Origin: JAMIFN01 sp964544605
GTDB taxonomy: Bacteria > Pseudomonadota > Gammaproteobacteria > Burkholderiales > Burkholderiaceae_C
Length of the DNA: 47,670 nucleotides
Assembly (NCBI GenBank): GCA_964544605.1
Contig: CAZJBX010000023.1
Coordinates: forward strand, 1 to 47,670
Direction: 5' to 3'
The position numbers and the translations under genes were made by a program. Below are positions 41,378 through 47,670 of this stretch, piece by piece. Below the pieces are notes generated by a model. The model did not search any database, was not told where the DNA came from, and saw only the letters and a list, made by a program, of their open reading frames with translations. How positions within the stretch are numbered: the first letter of the stretch is position 1; the number at the start of each line of letters is the position of its first letter.

Positions 41378-42468
41378 AGAACTCCCCCCTCATATAAATC
41401 AATATGCCTCGCAACACACTCTGACAGACTATACTTGCGTGCATTATTTAAAGCATTCTCTGACAATCCCTTAAAGCCCTCTCTCTCTTGCAAAACAAGC
41501 TTTAAAGCAGCAGCCAATGCATAAGAATTACCAGGGTCAACAGCATACCCATTCTGGCAGTCATCCAGCACACCACGACACCCTCCAACATCAGTCACGA
41601 CGCACGGCAGACCTGAGGCGGTAGCCTCAAGCAATGAGATGGGCAGACCCTCCGTGACTGAACTCATTAAAAACAAATCTGCATCATATAAAAAACTTGG
41701 TATATCTTCCACTAGGCCACAAAAATCAAAATTCTCAGATACTCCAGCTTGTTTCGCCAATGACTGCAAATACACAAGGCGTCCTTTTCTAGCCTCCTCG
41801 CCAGCAACTTTAATTTTTAATTTTTTCTTTAAATCAAATGGCAAAAGCGCCACTGCCTCAATTGCCGTGGGGTAATCTTTTTCTGCAACCAGCCTCCCGA
41901 TCATGGCTATTTTTATCACCCCATCATCAGCCAAGTCACGAACACGATGAAACTCTCGAAATTTACTGAGAGAAACTCCGTTTTCAATAGCAATAACTTC
42001 ACGGCCTGTATAGGTAGCTAAGTCAGTGGCTGATGCTTTTGAAACAGCAACATATCGATCAACCAATCTATTCATTAAAAAATAAACAGTTTTATTCCAG
42101 CGCCTCTCATGGCCATGGCGCGTAAAAACAATTAAAGAGTTTAAGAGAAATGAAAAAAACACACCAAAGGCCATATGCGTATGAACAACATCAATATCGT
42201 ATTTTCTAACATACCTTCTTAACCGCCACCACCCCAGCCAAGGTCGTTTTCGAGCAATCGCTCCAATATGGAAGTGCTTCACTCCTGCCACATCAAGCTG
42301 CGATAAAAAATTATTTTCAAAATTAATATCTCGTCCAGCCTCTATAGCCCGATCCAAAAACCCAACATGGACCTCATGGCCCTGACGCACCATTTCAGCA
42401 GATAAATCTCTCACCATGATTTCGGCCCCACCTGAAGCAGCTGATGAAATAATATGCAGGATTTTCAT
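41374..42468 (-). CDS. glycosyltransferase family 4
   Basis: A GT-B retaining glycosyltransferase of 364 residues. The N-terminus MKILHIISSAASGGAEIMVR is the usual GT4 start. HTHMAFGVFFSF marks the acceptor domain, and the donor domain has IKIAMIGRLVAEKDYPTAIE and TEGLPISLLEATASGLPCVV (the EX7E region). It overlaps the adjoining genes by 4 bp. Base composition is AT-rich compared with the GT4 gene at 37715, so the two probably have different histories. Donor and acceptor sugars are unknown. Confidence 0.92.
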   Translation of the reverse strand: MKILHIISSAASGGAEIMVRDLSAEMVRQGHEVHVGFLDRAIEAGRDINFENNFLSQLDVAGVKHFHIGAIARKRPWLGWWRLRRYVRKYDIDVVHTHMAFGVFFSFLLNSLIVFTRHGHERRWNKTVYFLMNRLVDRYVAVSKASATDLATYTGREVIAIENGVSLSKFREFHRVRDLADDGVIKIAMIGRLVAEKDYPTAIEAVALLPFDLKKKLKIKVAGEEARKGRLVYLQSLAKQAGVSENFDFCGLVEDIPSFLYDADLFLMSSVTEGLPISLLEATASGLPCVVTDVGGCRGVLDDCQNGYAVDPGNSYALAAALKLVLQEREGFKGLSENALNNARKYSLSECVARHIDLYEGGVL

Positions 42469-43376
42469 AGCACTCCTAGGCGCTCAAATAAGGCTGCCAA
42501 GTTGAATACGATCAATTGTTTTATCCCTGTTGCAGGGTGTAAGTGTTTAGCATAGGCGAAGCTTTTTAGTCCTGCCCTTAGCTTGCCTGCTTTAATTTGG
42601 CCACGAGCTAATGAGACCAGGACTGCTTGCTTTCTTCGTGTAAGTTCAGCAGCGCTGAAGTAATTCAACCGCTCAGCCTTTTCTAGGAACTTTTGCTGTA
42701 GCCTGAACTTTTTTTCATAGTCAGTACTTCTGCTCACGGACTCTGGGCGGTAATTTCTGATGAAGTTTGGCTGTAACATGCCCTTCACTTTATACCCAGC
42801 TCTAATCAATCTGATAAGCAAATCAAAATCTTCATTATTGACCAAAGACTCATCAAATCCTCCAACAGCCTTCAGCGCCTCCGAGCGAAACACATAAGTA
42901 GGCACCCCACCAGGAATGCCATGACCACTATGCCCCACCCAATCCGCATCAGCCACACCATCAAAATGTCGATAAATCTGTGCACGGCCACCGTTGATCA
43001 GATAACTACCATAAACCCCAAAATAATCTTCCCCTAGATCTTTCAGCCCTTGTAATTTCTCTTCAATATTTCTGGGAAGCATTTCATCATCAGAATCAAG
43101 AAAAGCAATCCATTCAGTTTCGCAATGCTGTACACCAAGGTTGCGCGCACTAGAAGGGCCACCATTTTCTTTGAACAGGAACTTGATATTTCCATGCTGG
43201 CCATTCTTCAGTAGTTCATTCTGCAACTGCCGCGCAGACTCAGAGCTAGAGCCATCATCGACAACAATTACTTCGGCAGGGGCTAGCGTTTGCTGCACCA
43301 CAGATAACACTGCCCGCCGTAGCATGTCCACGCTATCGTTATAAGTTGTAATGATTATTGTAACTCTCTGTTTCAT
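42465..43376 (-). CDS. glycosyltransferase family 2
   Basis: A GT-A inverting glycosyltransferase of 303 residues. It has the nucleotide-binding start VTIIITTYNDSVDMLRRAVL, VVDDGSSSESARQL, NGGPSSARNLGVQ and the metal-binding DSDDE (94-98). No transmembrane segment is evident, so it acts on the cytoplasmic face. Its ATG shares one base with the kinase stop (TAATG), and it overlaps the next glycosyltransferase by 4 bp. Confidence 0.92.
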   Translation of the reverse strand: MKQRVTIIITTYNDSVDMLRRAVLSVVQQTLAPAEVIVVDDGSSSESARQLQNELLKNGQHGNIKFLFKENGGPSSARNLGVQHCETEWIAFLDSDDEMLPRNIEEKLQGLKDLGEDYFGVYGSYLINGGRAQIYRHFDGVADADWVGHSGHGIPGGVPTYVFRSEALKAVGGFDESLVNNEDFDLLIRLIRAGYKVKGMLQPNFIRNYRPESVSRSTDYEKKFRLQQKFLEKAERLNYFSAAELTRRKQAVLVSLARGQIKAGKLRAGLKSFAYAKHLHPATGIKQLIVFNLAALFERLGVL

Positions 43377-44428
43377 TATAATAGCGCACCTTCTAACTCT
43401 TTAGACCGCCCCCTCAAGTCCTTCACTAGACTGATCAGGATTCTTTGTCTTGATTTGTTTCTTTTTCTACCATGAGAACTTAAGTACACATACAAATAAA
43501 AAACAAATCCCAAAGCAAAAAATCCCCACTCCTCTGTGGCAACAAAATCACTGTAATTTTGTTCAAGCCATTTCTTATAGTTGGAATCAACCAGCCCTCG
43601 ACTTTGGTAGAAAAAATATATCACCGCTGGATCTTTTCCCATTGGGGATATTGAAAAATGATCCCAATCAATTAGAACATTATGCTTAAAAAGATTTTGA
43701 GGCTTCAAATCACCATGAGACAAAACAAATCGAGAGCTCATCAATAACCGCATAACATGTTCTACATTAACTCCTGCTCCGCTCATTTCTAACAATGATT
43801 CCTCATAATTACCCTTCATTTCGACGGGTTTGATTCGCCTCATGCTATGGTGATAGGTGGAAATTAAATCTTTTCCTCTTGGGGACCTTGAAATAGTATC
43901 TAGCTTTTTAGATGCGGCTATCAGCAAGCCCATTGCCTCATGACTTGAAATTGGCTCCAGTTCCAAAAACTCATAGTAAAATGCAGACAGGAGCGACCCA
44001 TCAGACTTCAAAACAAGATTTGGAGCAACAAAAAACTCCTGGATATAGCCATAAATATTTTTATAGAAATAATTTATGCCCCCCAAATCCTCATCATTAA
44101 AATAAATCTTCTCAAATAACCGTCCCCCATCAACATCCAATCTTCGATAGGTGTTTATATTTGAAAAACCAAATTGCCTACTGTTTAATATTTGAGATTT
44201 GTTGGAAATTGGAACATTTGGGATGAAATATCGCACGGCCTCATCATAAGCACCCTCATCTCCAGACATTTGAGCACGTAAAAAATAATTTCTTATTTTT
44301 TCTTTCTGGCAGCTATTAGAATCAAATTGTCGCGCAAGGTCCGTTTCACTATTAATTTTTATCAAATCATAGCCATATTTAATTGCAGCTTTTCGAACAA
44401 AAAGGAAAATCTTTTCTTTTGCTATCAT
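43376..44428 (-). CDS. aminoglycoside phosphotransferase/choline kinase-like protein
   Basis: The 350-residue product has a kinase-like fold of the APH/choline kinase superfamily. The catalytic loop SHGDLKPQNL has D240 and N245, and the metal-binding Asp is D254 in VLIDWDHF. The N-terminal lobe (FSNINTYRRLDVDGGRLFEK) is divergent but carries a possible ATP lysine. The substrate could be a sugar, lipid or polyol phosphate acceptor in the polysaccharide pathway; drug resistance is unlikely. It overlaps the ABC gene by 4 bp and its neighbour by 1 bp. The coding sequence is markedly AT-rich. Confidence 0.8.
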   Translation of the reverse strand: MIAKEKIFLFVRKAAIKYGYDLIKINSETDLARQFDSNSCQKEKIRNYFLRAQMSGDEGAYDEAVRYFIPNVPISNKSQILNSRQFGFSNINTYRRLDVDGGRLFEKIYFNDEDLGGINYFYKNIYGYIQEFFVAPNLVLKSDGSLLSAFYYEFLELEPISSHEAMGLLIAASKKLDTISRSPRGKDLISTYHHSMRRIKPVEMKGNYEESLLEMSGAGVNVEHVMRLLMSSRFVLSHGDLKPQNLFKHNVLIDWDHFSISPMGKDPAVIYFFYQSRGLVDSNYKKWLEQNYSDFVATEEWGFFALGFVFYLYVYLSSHGRKRNKSRQRILISLVKDLRGRSKELEGALL

Positions 44429-46224
44429 AAATCTTGCAGCTCAACCATTTTCTTAAATCTTGCTTGCCGACACTGAAGATCTTCAAAGTCACCTTTGTCA
44501 ACAATTCTACCTTTGTCCATAAGGACAACATGGTCTACATTTTTAATAGTGGATAAGCGATGGGCGATAATAATTAGCGTACACTGACCTTGTATTACTT
44601 CTATGCTTTCTTGCACCGCTCGTTCTGTCTCAGAGTCCAAGGCAGAGGTTGCCTCATCAAGAACCAGTACATCTACTTTTTTATACAGCTCTCGCGCAAT
44701 GGAGATGCGCTGCCTCTGCCCCCCACTTAGGTTAATACCATTGTTGCCTAGCATAGTGTCTTCTTTTTTGTCTAGGCCCAAAAAGAAAGAGCCTAAGCTA
44801 ACTTGCTCAATGACATCCTGAAATCGCCTTAGATTTTGTTTTGTTTTCTCAGCCCAAAAAGTAATATTATTAAAAACCGTGTCGTTAAAAATAACTGCCT
44901 CTTGCCCGACATAGCCAATCTTACTTTGGTATGTTGGCATATCAATATCGAGCAAATCAACACCGTCAATATCGACAAAGCCTGAACTGGGACGAAGAAG
45001 CCCAATAATAATGCTGACGAGTGTCGTCTTGCCGCTGCCACTTTCACCAACGAATGCATAGCTTTGGTTTTTGTCAATTGAAAGATTAATTTTATCTAAT
45101 ACTATTTTTGAGCCATAAGAAAAACTTACCTCATGCATTTTGATTTCTTTTTTGAAGTTGTTTACTGCTTTCTCACCGATTACCTCTTGATTCTCTTCTA
45201 AGACATTTTGAAAAGACTCAACATTTTTTTGAGAGCCCGAATATTCCAGATACTTATTCCAATAAGCTTGCATCACCATGAGCGCAGTTAGAGCTCTATA
45301 AAAAAACAGCAGACTAATTAGAATTGGGCCAAGTGCTGCGTTGAAATTTTTAACTTGCACGACAATAACTGCTGCGACAATAATGATTAAAATTGGCTCT
45401 CGTATTGATGTGCTAATGCCGCTCAAGAAGCCGATTTTTCTTCGCTCATGCTCAACCCCCTTAACCGTTTCAATTAACCTATCTGCATAGTTTGACACGC
45501 TCCCTGAAGCTTTCAGATATTTGAAATTTGCCGCATATTGAATCACCTCCCCTTGATATTTGTTTGTATTGTTTGCAAGGTTTGTTGATGCTTTTTTTGT
45601 TTTGCTATACAAGGTTTTATAAATAAAATTGCTTAAAACCCCACCGATGCAAACAAGCACGGCAAATTTAGCATCGAGATAAAATGCAAAAGACATATAG
45701 ACCACAACCATTATGCCTTGCTGCATGGATAAGAAATATGTTTGGAATGCCTCAGCGAGCCGATCGGATTCTCCCGTCATTGCATTCTGAATTTGTCCCA
45801 CATCTGATTCTACGAAGGACTTATAGCTCAAACCCTCCAGTAGCTTGATAGAGCGCACCCTAATGTTTCTAATGAAAGATTGTCTGAATATAACCAGCGT
45901 TACCTGTTCTGCATATTTGGCAATACCTTTCAAGATAAAAAAGACAATCATAAATGCAAGTACATTTCCAAGGCTTAAATGAAAGCCTAGCTTCTGTAGC
46001 CCGTTCACAAGAGCTTGTAATCCACCTAAGCTGTCTGCACTGGAGAAGGCTTCTGAGCCATCAATCGCTTGCAGCAATGGGAAGAACATAGATAAGCCAA
46101 GCCCATCTAGAAAACTAACTGCTACACTGAGGACAATGGCCAAGAAAACTTTATTGCCAATGTGTTGATGAAAGAAGGCGAATCCAGCAAATCGCCGCTT
46201 AATGATTTCTAAGATTGCATTCAT
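44425..46224 (-). CDS. ABC transporter/flippase with fused membrane and ATPase domains (PglK/MsbA-like)
   Basis: The 599-residue product has six membrane helices in residues 20-320 and one ATPase domain. Walker A is GESGSGKT (393-400), the signature is LSGGQRQRISIA (499 onward), Walker B is VLDEATSALD (521-530), and the switch His is H555. As a dimer it could flip lipid-linked oligosaccharide, as PglK does, or export another product. No Wzx gene is present in the window, which favours the flippase role. It starts 2 bp after the dehydrogenase stop and overlaps the kinase gene. The coding sequence is AT-rich. Confidence 0.9.
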   Translation of the reverse strand: MNAILEIIKRRFAGFAFFHQHIGNKVFLAIVLSVAVSFLDGLGLSMFFPLLQAIDGSEAFSSADSLGGLQALVNGLQKLGFHLSLGNVLAFMIVFFILKGIAKYAEQVTLVIFRQSFIRNIRVRSIKLLEGLSYKSFVESDVGQIQNAMTGESDRLAEAFQTYFLSMQQGIMVVVYMSFAFYLDAKFAVLVCIGGVLSNFIYKTLYSKTKKASTNLANNTNKYQGEVIQYAANFKYLKASGSVSNYADRLIETVKGVEHERRKIGFLSGISTSIREPILIIIVAAVIVVQVKNFNAALGPILISLLFFYRALTALMVMQAYWNKYLEYSGSQKNVESFQNVLEENQEVIGEKAVNNFKKEIKMHEVSFSYGSKIVLDKINLSIDKNQSYAFVGESGSGKTTLVSIIIGLLRPSSGFVDIDGVDLLDIDMPTYQSKIGYVGQEAVIFNDTVFNNITFWAEKTKQNLRRFQDVIEQVSLGSFFLGLDKKEDTMLGNNGINLSGGQRQRISIARELYKKVDVLVLDEATSALDSETERAVQESIEVIQGQCTLIIIAHRLSTIKNVDHVVLMDKGRIVDKGDFEDLQCRQARFKKMVELQDL

Positions 46225-46226
46225 GT

Positions 46227-47519
46227 TTAAAGACGGCCATCCGCCTGCGCCAAGATGCCTTTGACATCAAAGACAAAGCAGTTGTCTGCTTTGAGTGGGC
46301 TGAGGTCGAGCTGCAAGAATTCTTTGTGCGCGACGGTGAGGACGATGGCTTGGTAGGGTTGCTGGGGCAGTTCGGTTTGGCTGCTGATGCCGTATTCGTG
46401 CTGCACTTCGGCGGGTGCGGCCCAGGGGTCGTAGATATCGATTTGCACACCGTAGTCTTGCAGGGCGTGATAGACATCGACGGCGCGGGTGTTGCGGATG
46501 TCGGGGCAGTTTTCTTTGAAGGTGATGCCGAGCATGAGGACTTTGGCGCCGCAGACATTGATGCCTTTTTTGATCATGCCTTTGATGATTTGCTCGGCCA
46601 CATATTGGCCCATAGAGTCGTTGAGGCGGCGGCCTGCGAGGATGATTTCAGGGTGGTAGCCGACTTCTTGCGCTTTTTGTGCGAGGTAGTAGGGGTCCAC
46701 GCCGATGCAGTGGCCGCCGACTAGGCCGGGTTTGAAGGGCAGGAAGTTCCATTTGGTGCCTGCGGCTTGGAGCACGGCGTGGGTGTCGATGTCAAGGATG
46801 TTGAAGATTTTGGCGAGTTCATTGACGAAGGCGATGTTGATGTCGCGCTGGGAGTTTTCAATGACTTTGGCGGCTTCGGCGACTTTGATGCTGGGGGCGA
46901 GGTGGGTGCCTGCGCTGATGACGCTGCGGTAGAGGGCATCGACGGTTTGGCCGATTTCTGGCGTGGAGCCAGAGGTGACTTTGAGGATTTTCTCGACGGT
47001 GTGTTCTTTGTCGCCGGGGTTGATGCGCTCGGGGCTGTAGCCAGCGTAGAAGTCTTGGTTGAAGACGAGGCCAGAGGTGCGTTCGAGCACGGGGATGCAT
47101 TCTTCTTCCGTGGCGCCAGGGTAAACGGTGGATTCGTAAATGACGATGTCGCCTTTTTTCAGCACTTTGCCGACGGTTTCACTGGCTTTGATGAGGGGGG
47201 TGAGGTCGGGGCGGTGGTTTTTATCAACGGGCGTGGGCACGGTGATGATGTAGGTGTTGGCTTGGGCGATGTCTTCGAGCTTGCTGCTGATGTAGAGACC
47301 TTGGTTTGCGCCTGTGGTGATGGGGTTTTCTTGCACCAGCACGGCTTGCAGTAGGGCATCGGCGACTTCTAGCGTGGCATCGTGGCCTGTTTTAAGTTCT
47401 TGCACGCGGTGGGCGTTGATGTCGAAGCCGACGACGGGGTGCTGGGTGGCGAAGAGGCGAGCGAGGGGGAGGCCGACATAGCCGAGGCCGATGGTGGCGA
47501 TTTTGTGTTGTGTGCTCAT
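46227..47519 (-). CDS. tviB: UDP-N-acetyl-hexosamine 6-dehydrogenase (TviB/WbpA-like)
   Basis: The enzyme oxidises C6 of a UDP-HexNAc to a uronic acid with two NAD+. The 430-residue product has the N-terminal GLGYVGLPLA motif (11-20), YESTVYPGATEEECIPVLER, and the catalytic cysteine C271 in GGHCIGVDPYYLA. The C-terminal domain contains GITFKENCPDIRNTR. These match the TviB/WbpA group rather than UDP-glucose dehydrogenases. The start is the ATG at 47519, which has no clear Shine-Dalgarno. The frame is open further upstream, but that part translates a REP-like repeat. It is the first gene of the 12-gene operon within the window and is more GC-rich than the next genes. Confidence 0.93.
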   Translation of the reverse strand: MSTQHKIATIGLGYVGLPLARLFATQHPVVGFDINAHRVQELKTGHDATLEVADALLQAVLVQENPITTGANQGLYISSKLEDIAQANTYIITVPTPVDKNHRPDLTPLIKASETVGKVLKKGDIVIYESTVYPGATEEECIPVLERTSGLVFNQDFYAGYSPERINPGDKEHTVEKILKVTSGSTPEIGQTVDALYRSVISAGTHLAPSIKVAEAAKVIENSQRDINIAFVNELAKIFNILDIDTHAVLQAAGTKWNFLPFKPGLVGGHCIGVDPYYLAQKAQEVGYHPEIILAGRRLNDSMGQYVAEQIIKGMIKKGINVCGAKVLMLGITFKENCPDIRNTRAVDVYHALQDYGVQIDIYDPWAAPAEVQHEYGISSQTELPQQPYQAIVLTVAHKEFLQLDLSPLKADNCFVFDVKGILAQADGRL

Positions 47520-47544
47520 GGTGTTGGGTGGGTGGGTTGTGATG

Positions 47545-47612
47545 CGAGATTGCGGGTCAAGCCCGCAATGACGAGGGTGGGAGTTTGATTCCCCTCCTGC
47601 GGAGGGGTGCCC
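47545..47612. repeat. REP-like composite repeat, copy 3
   Basis: ATTGCGGG...CCCGCAAT (47549-47569) is a hairpin with an 8-bp stem. It is followed by CCCCTCC TGC GGAGGGG (47591-47607) and GCCC GTAA GGGC (47609-47620). The block order matches, on the other strand, the copy at 32455-32512. The remainder to the window end (47620-47670) shows only G/T-rich sequence and no gene or clear promoter. Confidence 0.75.
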
Positions 47613-47670
47613 GTAAGGGCGGGGTGGTGGATGTGGGTTTGTGTTGGTTCCGACCACCCCGTCAGGCTGC

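Noticed and set aside
47520..47657. A 46-codon N-terminal extension of the UDP-HexNAc dehydrogenase
   Set aside because: It translates the REP-like hairpins, and the Rossmann motif begins properly after the ATG at 47519.

Overview
The window is a chromosomal segment of a Gram-negative betaproteobacterium, most likely order Burkholderiales and probably a Comamonadaceae-like lineage. Support comes from the order of the spc/alpha ribosomal genes, two OpcP/Omp32-type 16-strand porins ending in Phe, Coq7 (aerobic ubiquinone synthesis), and the generally GC-rich coding sequence. The lineage is inferred from gene content and sequence style; no database was searched.

Layout. (1) 1-8682, minus strand: the spc and alpha ribosomal clusters, read rplN-rplX-rplE-rpsN-rpsH-rplF-rplR-rpsE-rpmD-rplO-secY-infA-rpmJ-rpsM-rpsK-rpsD-rpoA. 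rpoA runs off the left edge, and a sigma70-like promoter lies ahead of rplN. Upstream of rplN, where the S10 operon (rpsQ, rpmC, rplP) would often lie, are recO and topB instead. (2) 8708-14411: recO and topB (minus), then a divergent SET-domain methyltransferase overlapping an FAD monooxygenase (plus). TopB ends in a histone-H1-like Lys/Ala tail and a SWIB domain. (3) 14436-21665: an OmpA-type lipoprotein and a secreted FecR-domain protein, two tandem porins with clear terminators, coq7, a secreted ComEA-like helix-hairpin-helix protein, a lone dihydrolipoamide-dehydrogenase-like flavoprotein and a PAS-only protein. (4) 21822-29050, plus strand: a compact sufB-C-D-S-U-T iron-sulfur assembly operon with its own promoter, followed by xseA. 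lipA (Fe-S dependent) converges on xseA. (5) 30057-47670: a surface-polysaccharide locus on the minus strand. Twelve genes from a UDP-HexNAc dehydrogenase (start 47519) to a D-2-hydroxyacid dehydrogenase (stop 33667) overlap or nearly abut. A membrane-bound 4,6-dehydratase gene (30271-32211) lies beyond them, cut off by a zeta-toxin-like two-gene cassette set between two identical 70-bp palindromic repeats.

How region 5 may work: TviB-like and FlaA1/WbpM-like enzymes make nucleotide sugars. A monotopic phosphoglycosyl transferase starts the lipid-linked repeat unit and three glycosyltransferases extend it. A PglK/MsbA-like ABC protein could flip it and an EpsG/Wzy-like membrane protein could polymerise it. 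An aldolase, a 2-hydroxyacid dehydrogenase, a CapK-type acyl-adenylating enzyme, an asparagine-synthase-like amidotransferase and an APH-like kinase are candidates for making and attaching unusual substituents. The middle of this operon (about 38.8-46.2 kb) is visibly more AT-rich than its ends, which suggests lateral assembly.

The observations most worth following up are the SWIB/H1-tailed topoisomerase beside a SET methyltransferase, and the repeat-bracketed toxin-like cassette inside the polysaccharide locus.
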